From positions 372,001-436,000 of the forward strand of contig QPFY01000004.1 of NCBI GenBank assembly GCA_003665825.1: a stretch of 64,000 nucleotides of DNA. The letters are read 5' to 3'. Shown piece after piece: positions 44,677 to 55,706 of the stretch. Source of the DNA: Microbotryum silenes-acaulis. Taxonomy: Eukaryota > Basidiomycota > Microbotryomycetes > Microbotryales > Microbotryaceae. The notes below the pieces were generated by a model. It saw only the letters and a list, made by a program, of their open reading frames with translations, was not told where the DNA came from and did not search any database. Positions within the stretch are counted from its first letter, which is position 1, and every line of letters begins with the position of its first letter. The translations under genes were made by a program, and so were the position numbers.

Positions 44677-45391
44677 CGGGCCCTCGCGCGGACCACGCTG
44701 TTCGTTCTACAAAGCTGTACGGCGGACGCTTATACGGGTCGTAATACCAAGAGCAGTCGAGTGGTTGTCATCACGCGTGGGGAGCTGATTCTGTTGATCG
44801 GAGCGGGACGAAGAGGAGAAGAGAGCAGCCGGCTCAGCAGCAGGCGCTCAAGCAAGCTCGAGCAGACCCATGGTCTCCCATGGTACGGCGGTACGCTATC
44901 CTCGCGCCAGAGACTCGGCGCGGTTGTCACGAAAATTCGTGAGTGGGAGGGAAAGGAAAGAATTAGAGAAAGTATCGCGGGACTATTTACAGCCCCTGAA
45001 ACCGGTGTCGCGTTGTAAACAGTGCGTCACGTGATCGACGGCGCATCGCGCCTGCGCGCAAAGACAGCGGGACCTTGCCTGAGCTCTGTAGAAAAAGTGT
45101 CATGCAAACCCACGCGCTTGTTATACATTAAATCATACACAAACTGCTCAATAGTTGGGCACCGCGCCAAAAATCAACAAAAAAAATCCTCGGGCTGTAG
45201 CTCGACTTTTATGGTGCAGAAAATGCGAAAAGGGTCGTACATGACTTCTGGTCGGGCCGCCAATAACACAGGCAGGTGCGGCAGACCCAATACTGTACTG
45301 GTACATTCACTATAGGCGGCCCAGAGGGCCGCAACACAGTCAAAAATAGCGATTTTAGATACATGGTCGCGGATCGACCTTTTTATATATA
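44677..45391. other. region between Helitron 1 coding part and Helitron 2 terminus
   Basis: Probably 5' flank of Helitron 1 and possible old insertion site. No gene is supported. Short GC-rich inverted pieces occur (45253-45330, with GGCGGCCC and GGGCCGC). Confidence 0.35.
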
Positions 45392-45419
45392 CTAGGTGCG
45401 GCGGCGCGCTCCGCGCGCC
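45392..45419 (-). mobile_element. Helitron 2 3' terminus (hairpin plus CTAG)
   Basis: On the minus strand a perfect 7-bp stem GGCGCGC / GCGCGCC with a three-base loop (45419-45403) is followed by seven bases and then CTAG (45395-45392), and the next base outside is T. This is the canonical Helitron 3' end inserted between A and T. Confidence 0.85.
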
Positions 45420-45696
45420 ACCTCCCACCGTAACCGTTGACTCGCTGCAATGTGATGTACTTTGCTGCAACAGCTGCGGTACTGTTGAGTAACGGAAGCG
45501 TAGTGGTTGAAGTCGGGAGAGAAGAGCGCGACGACGATCAAATGTACAGAGCCTTCATTTCATCACTGAACTACTTTTTTGTTCTCTGGGAGCCCGATGA
45601 TGGGCTCAGACCGTCGTCGAGACCCGCGTCGAGTGTGACCTTTTCACGGGTGCCTCCCGACATCGACATCCCTCACCTGCTATTGCCGGACCCTCA

Positions 45697-46488
45697 CTAT
45701 GGAGCTTTGAGGTAACTCTTAATTTCAACATTATCCGCTTCTCCGTTCTCAGTCTGATGAAGCAAAACTCTGACACCGTCCACATTCGTTGCTCGGCACA
45801 ACGCGACGTACAACTGGCCGTGAGAAAAGACGGGCGTTTCTACACACACTCCTACCTGCGCGAGTGACTGTCCTTGCGACTTGTTGATCGTCATAGCCAT
45901 TGCGAGCCGAATCGGAAACTGCGTCCGATGCAGAGTGAACGGAAGCTCAGCTGATGACCCTGTCTTCAGCGTGATCCGTGGCAACAAAACGGGCTGTCCA
46001 GCATGATCTCCTGTGAGAATGATGGCCTCGAGCACGCGCGTGTGTAACCGAGTTAACAACAGCCTTGTGCCGTTGCACAGCCCCGCGGCGGGGTCCAAGT
46101 TTCTGAGGAGCATGACGGGACATCCCACTTTGAATTTTGCAGTGTGCAACGGCATCCCGGCGATGTTGAGACTCTGAAGGTACTCGATCGAGAAAAGTGA
46201 TTCGTCTTCGTTTTCGACCGAATCCGCGCTGTAGAACATTTGAGCGTCACCCGGCAGCAGGTCGAGTACCATGTCGTTGATCTGATCCACCTGCGAATTT
46301 TTGGGCGCCAGAATTGCTCGATCTCGGAAATATTCAACTTTTTCGCCTATTGACATATTGTCCAGTTCGAGCGCGGGGACGGGATAAACGTGTCTGATTA
46401 ACCCGGATCTGCTCCTCGTGATCGCCGGCAGGAGAAGCTCACGTGGGAGCAATAGAGTTTTCTGTTTTGTTCGCCGAGCCATCTCCAA
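45697..46488 (-). pseudogene. Helitron 2 helicase C-terminal part
   Basis: Open for 263 codons: [99 protein letters not shown]. These are helicase motifs IV-VI of Helitron PIF1-type enzymes. It differs from Helitron 1 at most non-motif residues, so it is another family. The N-terminal two thirds of the protein are missing. Confidence 0.8.
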
Positions 46489-46760
46489 CTCCTAAGAGCC
46501 AATCTGCAAAGTCCTGTGCGTTTGCCCGTTCCGTTTCGGTCACGAATCCCCTATGATGTTACAGTCCAACCGGTCAGTTAGTCATGCTGCCCTGCGTTTT
46601 GCTTTTGAAAGATTGGCACACACCTGCCAACACGAAGGTCACCCCACCGAACCGAGCCGTTGAGGATCTGCCACGGGATGGTGAGCCGCAATTCACGCAA
46701 CCAGAGCCCGTTTTCTTGCGCAATCTGTTACAACTATCAGTATTCTTGCTGTTGTCCATC

Positions 46761-47775
46761 TGTAGCGATGGCAGTGAAGACTCACATTTAGTGTCCCAAT
46801 GACCCGGATTCTCAACCGTACGAAGTCAATCCTTCCGCTGTGTCACTGAAGTCCAATGTCAGTTTTTCGTATCAGTTTTCCGTCATATCTAAGACTGCAC
46901 AGCCATGTCAAGGGATAACTCACGCATGCAGTGTCACCAGCTGATGGTGAAGGAAAACAACTCGAAAAGAAGACGTGTTGAAGGGAATTGCTGCTTGGTA
47001 GTTTTCCATTAGCTCTTGAACAATCCCACACCAAGAGCACAGTTCATGAAGTTACGTACTCGAATCCGTAGCTATGCTGCATGCGGCAGCCATTTCTTGA
47101 GAAAACTTGTCCCGTACTCGTTGCAGAGCTTCCACGACGACCCCTTCGGGTGTCGCGAGCTCGAGGTGGCGATGGGTAAGGTGTGAAGAGCAGGAGGGAG
47201 AAAGATGGAGAAGCCTGCGCCTCAGGTTAAACCGGGCTCATAGAATGTCGCGGAAGGCCGCGGAACGTCGTGGAGTGAAGTCCAGTGTCGGCAAGCCGTG
47301 ACACGCTGGCGGGGCCCCTGACGGCAGAATTGGCGCACTGGCCGACTCTACCCGAGGTCTGGCATAGATTTCGGCAGTGGCAGGAACTGGATGATTGAAG
47401 GAACTACGCTACGATGTGGTAGACACGCAAGACAGGTCGTTTCAGTCTGCTTCGGGAAGCAGAGAGTCATGTGCCAGGCTGCTTTGATGGAAAATGGAAC
47501 CTCGGCGAACGTAGGCGAAACGGTCTGTTGCTGGCCGATCCATGCTGAAACAGCGCTAGCTAGCTGGGACGCGCTGGACCGAGAGCTGCCGATGACGTCA
47601 CGCCACGTGGTTTGTCTTTTGTTCTTTGACGTTCTTTGTCTGACGCGACAGATTCTTTTAGTAGTTTAGTAGATTAGTAGATAGTAGATAGAGGTAGTAA
47701 TAGTTAGGGTAAAGGCCAAAAAAGGGCGTTTTTCCGCATGCGCCTCTGGCTGGGCTTTCGGGGGTCCTCGCCAGG
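46761..47775. other. spacer before the right inverted arm
   Basis: No gene supported. A TAG-rich simple repeat (about 47658-47705) lies 70 bp before the truncation point of the right Helitron 1 copy. Confidence 0.45.
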
Positions 47776-50181
47776 CCAAGCTCATCATTTGGGATGAAGC
47801 ACCAATGGCGCATCGATTCGCGGTGGAAGCGGTCGATCGTTTGCTGCGTGATCTCCGAGAGACCGAGGAGCTCTTCGGCGGGGTGACGACAGTCTTTGCG
47901 GGTAAGTTGGGGTCTTCCGCCTCCGCTCTGAACGACTGCACGCTAACGAGGTTTCCAATTTGCAGGGGACTTTCGCCAACGCCTTCCTGTCGTTCCTAAA
48001 GGAACTCCCGGTCAAATCGTCGATGCATCCCTCATCAAGGCAGACTTCTGGCGCGACGTTCGTGTCTTGCGACTTACCGAGAACATGCGTCTCAGCTCGA
48101 GCGCTGATGCGATGGACGAGGCTCAATTGGCTCGAACGCGCGACTTTTTGCGGAATGGCTACTCAACGTGGGAGATGGATCTGCCAACATGCACCCATAC
48201 GACAAGATCGCCGTACGTTCGGCTCCCCTCTTTCACCCGACCAACCGACACTAAGACTACCTCTTATTTGTTTCGCAGCTGCCTGATTACCTGCTGTTTC
48301 CGGATGGTCAAAGAATCGCCGAAGGTTTGATCAACTTTGGCTACCCCGGTCTAAGGACCGTGAACAAGGAGTCCCTCGACGACCTGATTCAGCTTTTCTC
48401 GCGTCAGGCAATCCTAGCTCCGCATAACGCAACGGTCGATCGCATCAATGCCAAGCTGCTTGAAGAGTTCGATGGCGACTACGTCGAGTATCGCAGCGCA
48501 GACGAGGTTGTCGAGGCAGGCGAAGCTGGGGGTGGAATGGGGCCTGAATTGATTTCGCCAGAGTATCGCCAGAGTATCTGCTTTCAATCAACCCATCCAA
48601 CTTCCCCGCGCATCACTTGCGTCTCAAGGAAGGGATCCCTGTCGTTCCTCTTCGCAATCTGGACCCATACGCCAGCCTCTGCAACGGTACCCGCCTTATC
48701 GTCTCACACGCAAGATCGCGAGTCATTCAAGCCATCATCTTGACCGGGGATCGAGCGGGCACCACGGTCTTCATCCCTCGCGTGCGACTCGAGACAAATG
48801 CGACTAGCAGTCGCCAACTTGGTTTCACTATGCGCCGGCTCCAATTCCCGTTTCGAGTTGCCTTGGCCATGACAATCAATAAAGCCCAAGGTCAATCACT
48901 TGATCGTGTTGGCGTCGATCTCTCCCTGCATCCCGTCTTCACTCATGGGCAGCTGTATGTGGCATTGTCTCGAGCCATGAGTGTTGATCGAATCAAGGGG
49001 CTACTGCCCTCTCGCGACCCCGCCGATGATGACGACGACCTACCTGCCGTCGATTGAACGGCAGCCGCAACCACCGTGACCCCAAACCTAGTATTCCGCT
49101 CTGTTCTCAGGGCAATGAATGGAGAATAGTTTCTATGCTGTACTTCGTATCGTGTCTTTTACCTCCACTGAGACCATGTAAACCGTTTGATTCTTCTCAC
49201 TGTGACTTTTTTACATCTGCTGAAATCATGTATACTCTTCAATTCTCCTGCTATTTGAACTTCATCCTCCCGTTAATTTAACGGGTTACCACTGGTTGAA
49301 GCTTCGTACGTTCCTCGTCTTTACACCCCACTCGCCCACTCGTACACATATCCTCGCACAAAGTACTCCTTTCCTCCCTTGTTGAGCGGATAGTTCGTCC
49401 ATTTTGAGCACAACAACGCCTGGATGAGGTACCTTCTAGACGACGCCAAGTACGCTCATGTCAACAACTTAAGCGATAAACCAACTGCAAGTCAAATACA
49501 AAGGGGACCGCTCACCCATTGCGCTGCGACAACAAAGCTCGACAGAGCCATACCTATCGGATGATGAATCGGATTCATATGAGGATGAGGACGATTCGAA
49601 ACTCTCGGCAGCTTTGGTCGCGGTTCCCCCCAAGTCCTCGACGACGTCGACGTCTCGCACCTCCTCAGCCTCGGGGCTTTCGAACTCTCGCAAGAACTGT
49701 TCCAGCGACTCCGAAGAGGATTCGGCAAGCCATCATACTACTGAGTCTAAGAAGACAGTTCAGACGAGGAACTACCTGACAACATCGTCTCCGCACCACT
49801 CCTGGCTCGGAAAGACAAGAAGATTTGGACTGGCATACCTGCGAGCTCTCTCGGCGGAACGCAGACCGACGAGCTGTCGAACACGACGCGCGAAGCAATT
49901 TTCTCAAACATAATCCTCACCACTGCAGAGCACAACGAGCTCCGTCTCAGGCCGCTCGCTCCTCGCAAGCAGAAATCCGAATGAAAATTTGTAACCAAAC
50001 TTCCTGTCCTGGAGCTCCCAAGGTTCATAGCTACAGAGGTGTGTCGAAGCTGCGTGCTGCGCTGAATTTTGTTTCGTCCTGTGATCGACCTAACTCTTAT
50101 TGGTGAGATATATCGACAGAAGCATGACTGGGCTCCACGCAAATATGAATGCTGTCTCGCTGTCGTCGAGCGACTCCCTTA
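47776..50181 (+). mobile_element. Helitron 1, 5'-truncated copy (right inverted arm)
   Basis: Plus-strand copy of the last 2406 bp of Helitron 1. It starts abruptly at KLIIWDEAPMAH in the helicase and ends at the same 3' base as the left copy, with the same hairpin, but with different flanks (ACGGTAACG right, AATCCGTTC left). It holds the same T5 frameshift (48145-48149) and the same 11-bp tandem duplication (48555-48576). Being without Rep, it could only have moved or been copied with help. Confidence 0.9.
47785..49057 (+). pseudogene. truncated Helitron 1 helicase
   Basis: Encodes Walker B onward through [11 protein letters not shown] and the acidic tail DPADDDDDLPAVD, stopping at 49057, with the intron after VFAG (GTAAGT..TTGCAG) and that after YDKIA still recognisable. 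Two frameshifts, shared with the left copy, interrupt it. Confidence 0.8.
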
Positions 50182-50751
50182 CGGTAACGCGCCCTCGTCT
50201 ACTCATCATCAACATCCGTCGGACGTGGTAGTGGGGATCTGATGACGTCCAGAACTTCCCATCACTCTTCTAGAAGCTTGGAGTCAACCCGCGAAGGTCG
50301 ACCTGTTGTGGAGATTCTGCGGATGGCCGTCGTTGCTCGGGGGCCTGCAAAAGAACTGCAATGATCATACAAGCAAAAGTCCGCCGATGTCGCTTATTAG
50401 AATCTGTATCTTCGCTCGATCTCTATGAACTGTTCTTCATGGATGAGAGAAGCGAGGGACCGGTGCCAATTCTGGTCTAATCGGCGCAATCACGTTTGGG
50501 AGTGTCGGCCTTGGCGATATGGGCGCCGGACGCCGGACCCCTGACACCACGGGCGCGGAGCGGCCAAGCGGGGCAGAACATTGATGTAGCAACTACTGCT
50601 TCGTCCGCCTCGTCTCACCGGCCAGAAGTACTATAGACTTGTACATACATCAAACTAATGTTCCCAGAATGATACATCACATATTCCAAGAGATACAGGC
50701 CTCTACACTATATGGTACCGAAGTCCCCATGAACGTGGTACAAGAATGACC
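50182..50751. other. intergenic
   Basis: No gene supported between the Helitron 3' end and the minisatellite. Confidence 0.4.
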
Positions 50752-51000
50752 TCGGATGCGATCCCAAAGTCCGCACCGATATGATCCCAAAGTCCGCTCC
50801 GATGTGATCCCAAAGTCGCCTCCGATGTGGGACCAGAGTCGCCTCCGCCGTGGGCCCAAAAGCCGACCTTATGTGAGCCCAGAGTGACGAGCGATTAGAG
50901 CAGTTATGTCTGGGTGCGATCCCAAAGTCCGCTCCGGATCCCAAAGTCGCATCCAATGTGGGACCAGAGTCGCATCCGATGTGGGATCAGAGTTGCCATC
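50752..51000. repeat. degenerate 23-24 bp minisatellite
   Basis: About ten diverged units built on GATCCCAAAGTCCGCTCCGA(T)GT, with later units changed to GGGACCAGAGTCGCATCCGATGT. The array lies between the right Helitron end and the start of a FunK1-like gene. Confidence 0.85.
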
Positions 51001-51237
51001 CTCGGGACCAAAGTGCCCTGCTATTCGCGCGATTAACCTAATTCCGATAGCTGAGAGAGGCTGAGAGCTTTCCAGCGATTTTCACAGGGCGGAAGGTCTT
51101 GGCCGTACTCTGGTCATCGTCGTCTTCGCTTGCGCTTACCGGTATCTACTTGCCTCGCGCGTTTCACTCGTCGCACACACATCTTCACGACATCACTCTC
51201 GACTTTCCGCCCTCGGCGACCCTCGATCTTCCTCGAA
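51001..51237. promoter_or_regulatory. 5' flank of FunK1-like gene A
   Basis: Short upstream region, CT-rich towards the ATG (51180-51235). No specific element recognised. Confidence 0.35.
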
Positions 51238-54007
51238 ATGGCGCCCAAAAGGCGCCCTCGCTCGAGTGCCTCGCCTGTTCGGGGTGGCAAGCGCCGCAAC
51301 GTTCCCGACGTGAGTCGTGCCGAGCCGTGTTCCCAACCGTCCAAATGCACGACCTGCAACGTTCAGCCACCGCTGGACACGTCAAGTGACACCGCACTCG
51401 CAAGTTGCATCGCTATACTGTGTGCTAAGTCGAAGGGGACGAACCGCTGACGACATGTTGGGTGACTGCCTTTTTGAGGTCACAGTTCCGTGAGCAGCGT
51501 ACGCCCTCACCGTCGTCAACATCGTCATCAACATCAGACTCGTCGTCGAAGTCAAAGCTGTCGAAGTTCCCACAGTCGTCACAGTCGTCAAAGTCGTCAT
51601 GGCTCTCATCACCCTCCCAGTCGATATGGCCCTTGTCGCCACCGTCAAAGTCGTCTTGGCCCTCGATACCACGGTCAACGTCGTCTCCCCTTGGGTCGAC
51701 CACACGGTCTTCGGTTTCTTCAGCAGTCTCACCGATCATCGCCGCGCTACAGGACGGGGTTCTATTATTCGGCCCCGACAACGAAGCTGTGGACGAGCAC
51801 TGGGTGTTCGAAAAGGGTATCATCCCGCGTGTCGTGATTCGTGCGACCTCGGCTTTGGTGCAAGAAGTGTTTGAGGTGGAGCAAACACATTTTGTCAGTA
51901 TGGCCCAGCGCGCCCAGTCATCAGCGAAAGTGATCCGGCCTGGCCAGGACAAAGCCACGCGAGACCTTTACCGAGATCGTCTGAAGGAGGAACACAAGCT
52001 TGTAATGGCGACGGGCGCTCGCAGCTGGGTGCAAGGCATGGCACGACAGGTGCGTCGAGTCCCACTAATCACGCCGAAATATTACCCCGCCTAGCTGGAT
52101 CCCTGACCCATCTCGACGCGCTCAATCCGCGCACACAGGCTCAGGAGCCCGCGAGTGGAAGGCGCGGTCGTCCAAAGTTCAAGCTCGCGGTCGCCGCGGC
52201 CGAGCGCGCCCCCCGCCCCATTGTCAAATTCGACAAGTTTGGCATGTGCTTTAAGTACTCGCACATCGAGGAGCAAGACCTGAGCTCAAAGCACTGCATG
52301 CACTTCCTGGCCTGCGACAGGACCAAATTTGACAAGAGTCAAGTTCCGTGGGAGCGTGTGTTGGTGCCGTTCTCATTCGGCCTGTCCAACCCAGCACCTC
52401 GTGGTGAACGTGACCGCGACTACGTGAAGCGTGCCCCTCAGCTCGTCAAGTTGATTCTTGATCTGCACGACCACGTCCTTCCCCGACCGAGCCGCATATT
52501 TGCTCCCGGTTTGGCTGTGAACGAACACGATGCGCACTTGGTCGTCCTCGACCACGACGTGTGTCGGATCGCGGTCATCTCGGACTGCTGGGGCAGCGGC
52601 TATGGCGAGCTCTCGGCGATGCTGTCTATTCTCTTGGACCTGGACGTTTACTCGGCCGGCTTCGCACCCTTCCTTCGCTACAAATTCCCGCTCAGTGGGG
52701 GCGTCACCGCGGTCTCGTTGCTCAGCGCTGTGTTTCAATCGAGCTCACAACACGACAATCACGACCAGCAGCCAGTAGAGACCCCAACAAGGCTGCTAGG
52801 GCGCACGGTCGCATTTGAGGACGAGGAGCCAATCGAGCTCGTGTCGTGCTCGACTTCGGACAGCAACTCTGTTTTTGGGCCGTGCACGACCGTCTTTCGC
52901 TTGACTCGCCCAAGCCTCCACGAGTCCGAGGGGGAAATTGGCAGCCGCTCATTCGTACTGCAAATGCAGCACGTCACGCCGAACTTTGTTGGAGGCGAAG
53001 CGGAGATGCTCCGATCGATCAATCTTGCGCATGACTCGGGTGTTCTCCCGTCGGAGACCGTCAACCATCTCGCAATGCTTGAGGTTGCGACGTCTCTGCG
53101 CCCACATCGCTCTCAGGTCAACGACCACCTCTTGCCTAGAGGGAAAGCGACCGGTATACATGGCTACAATCGCGACAACATGCTCAGGATCAAAGTGATC
53201 CGGCGCACCCTCGATCTGCTCATCTTGCGCAACCCGACCCCTGTGCCCAGAATTCTCGCCAGTGGGCCCGGCATGTCTCTCGACTCACCCGCGCCGCTTG
53301 AGCACGTGCTCCGGGTTTTCGATCAACTTCTGACCGTCTTGGTGGCTCTTCACCGTGGCGGCTTTTACCATCGGAATTTGGCTCTCGACAACATTCTCCA
53401 CCACGAGGGCCACCTTGTTCTGTCGGGTTGGGGCGGCGGCGTGGCGGCTCGACCCGGCGAAGTAGTCCCCGCCGCAAAAATCGACGAGGACGGCGGCCTG
53501 TGGATGACGCGCTGGACGGCCCCTCTGAATGTGTTGAGGTGGAACTTGCTCGTGCCGGGTGATGACCTGCCCAACTATGATCTCTCGCACGCGCTCGAGT
53601 CGTCGGTTTATTGGTTCTTGCTTGTGCTGGGCCAGCTCATTGCGCCAGCCGGAGAAGCCATTTGGTCGGAAATGTTCTTCCAACCCGACCCGGCTAGAGA
53701 CCGCGATCTCACGAGGTTTTCACTGCGCCGGGACGCTCTGTGGGCCGGAGAGCCGAATTTTGCACCCAGGTTCCGAGATCTCCTCCTCGCTTCGATCGGT
53801 CACGCACTTCCTGCACTCGCGGACTTGGTCGAATACATGACGCGACGGTGGCCCAAGCTCGATGCACGTCGGACCAGGACCGAGACGGCGATTGCAGCGA
53901 TCCAACGCCAAGTCCGAAGGCTAGCGCAAGGAGCTGACCGGCGAGGAAGGCTCGGGACATTCATAGAAGCAATGAGCGACGTATACCATTCCTGGGGTCG
54001 CGCCTGA
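51238..54007 (+). CDS. FunK1-like kinase-fold protein A, probable pseudokinase
   Basis: Exons 51238-51309, 51486-52053 and 52095-54007 join in phase to about 850 residues. The start is basic (MAPKRRPRS, GGKRRN), then a serine-rich stretch. A middle domain has HLVVLDHDVCRIAVISDCWG and YSAGFAPFLRYKF. The C-terminal third reads EHVLRVFDQLLTVLVALHRG, FYHRNLALDNILHHEG, HLVLSGWGGG and ALESSVYWFLLVLGQLIA. Spacing matches the catalytic core of fungal FunK1 kinases, but HRD is HRN and the metal-binding D(F/W/I)D/DFG is SGW, so phosphotransfer is unlikely. The second intron (41 nt, CTAAT branch, weak donor C|GTCGAG) is short and uncertain. The same middle domain occurs in the inverted gene B downstream, so the two are diverged paralogues. 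Function unknown. Confidence 0.65.
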
Positions 54008-55706
54008 ACGTTTGAAGGGGCACACGCGAGGCAAGAGACGAGGCTTTGGTTCATCGCCAATACAGGCGCCAGTCAGAGACTCAAGGACTGGCTCCGGCAG
54101 AGTTCAGAAGACCGCCTCCACTCTTAAGTAAATTGTGGCCGGTTTCTCCCTCTCTCTCTGCGCTCTCGCAACGTCTTCGCTAGTACACCCACTCGGTTTC
54201 TGGCCTCTGGTTATAGTCAAGATTCCGAGTCTCGAACTTTCCCATCTACCTTTGCCTCGTTTCTTCTTTCGTCATCGTACTCCTCTTGAACCGTCGTCTT
54301 CAACAACCCTCTTTCAACTGTCGTTTCGTCTCGGTCTTGCCTAGGCATTCATTCAAGGACGGTTGCTCCTTTTGTCAGAGGATCATCGCTTGGGGTCTCT
54401 TTCTTCGAGCCCTCTTTGGGCGCGTGGCCCGCACTCCTGCTTTCCATGTCTCAGCCTTGACAGCTTTCTCTTTCTGCTTGCAACTGCTTTGCACTTTACC
54501 TCGGTCATCCCTTGACCCAAACTCGACGTTCCTCCGACTATGTGCCTTGGCCTACTGCGGCTCGCACAACAGTAGTCTTGCAATGGCGCAATGCAGAGTT
54601 TTGAAGCGTATAATCCGTAAGGGATCACCTTCCATCGTTTCTTGTGGTGGGCAAGCCATTGTCGTGTCAGTCGTGTTCTGTCATGCCACGGCCTACAGCG
54701 CGTCTACTGACACCACAAACAGACGTCCACACCGCACAGGATGCGAAAGGCTACGGAGACAAGAGACCGCAACCCCACTTGCAAAGGTATCACTCAAATG
54801 TTCTGTGTTTCAGAGTCGCAACACCCCTGCCGCGGATCTGAGTGTGGAAGCACCGCGTGCAGCCGTGCTCCAGAACGATAGCCAGGATCAAACGATAGTA
54901 ATTCACGTCTAGAACCTTGGGTCAGTGACCTGGCGGAAGCCAAGAGAGGTTCAAGGCGCGCGCGAGCTAACTGCACTAAACTCCATTTCCATCACCTTCC
55001 ATGGGACCTCGGGCAAAGGCCTTGGGTCTTGCAGAGTGCTCACGCGACCGTGATGGTCACGTGACAGAATACCGGTCACGCAGTCAACTGTCTGGTACTA
55101 CCAAGAAGCAAGATGACTCAAGGCTTCAATTCTTCTGCTCTTAGTTCTGTTAAAGTATTCTATGGCTCCTCAATGCCATCAGGGCCTAAACGCTCCGGGA
55201 AATCACCGGCACGCCATTGCGGATGTGGGCTCCAAAATACAGGGGCTCGACGATACTCAGGGACCGGAGGCTTAGGGGCTCTCCGGATTGACCGACCTCG
55301 TTTCCGGGAGAGGATACAGGCGCCGCATATTGGATTGCCAATCCAAACCTTCGCGAGAGTAGTTTTCTGCCAGCAATCAATGCCACTGAAAAGCGGCGAA
55401 AGGGGAGTGGTCCTGGGACGGCCGACAAATAAGCTGATCAGCTCCCGGGCAGCTCTACCTAGCCCTTAAGTGCTTAGGATAATCTGAACTGCACGGACAA
55501 GAAATTGAGGACTAGCCAATTCGAAGTGAGCGCCAGGGAGCTACCAGCAAGAGGGCGAGTGGCCGGTATGATTAGTATTCTAAGACGTTGGGCTTGGTTC
55601 GGCTATTTTACTTGGCGAGAGAAGCGGAAAACATGAGAACAAATGTGAAGAGCGTAAAGCAACTGGACGATTGGTCCGGTGCGAAATCTAGAAGACACCA
55701 GATCAC
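54008..55706. other. interval between FunK1-like paralogues
   Basis: An open frame of 208 codons (54286-54912, plus) has serine/cysteine-rich composition, overlaps the dispersed repeat and is probably not coding. CT-rich tracts dominate 54140-54350. No other feature besides the repeat copy. Confidence 0.4.
54859..55024 (-). repeat. dispersed repeat, copy B
   Basis: Reverse-complement relative of 23484-23661, about 85% alike by eye, with conserved ends near GCCTTTGCCCGAGGTCCCAT and GGAGCACGGCTGCACGCGGT. Confidence 0.75.

Larger units (their letters stand above)
45392..46760 (-). mobile_element. Helitron 2 remnant (3' part)
   Basis: A second, sequence-distinct Helitron on the same strand as Helitron 1. 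It includes the C-terminal helicase part and the 3' terminus; the 5' Rep part is absent or unrecognisable. The upstream limit is set by FGGVTFVLAG near 46680, a helicase motif before an intron-like GTGTGTG donor. Confidence 0.75.

Noticed and set aside
38687..50181. Inverted arms as a mating-type or centromere palindrome
   Set aside because: The arms are made only of Helitron sequence and no pheromone, receptor, homeodomain or centromere feature lies between them. An assembly artefact cannot be excluded from sequence alone.
50752..51000. CRISPR-like array
   Set aside because: Units are degenerate, without constant-size unique spacers, and the DNA is fungal. It is a minisatellite.
54286..54912. 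208-codon open frame as a gene
   Set aside because: It overlaps the dispersed repeat, has no recognisable motif and an unbalanced Ser/Cys/Arg composition.
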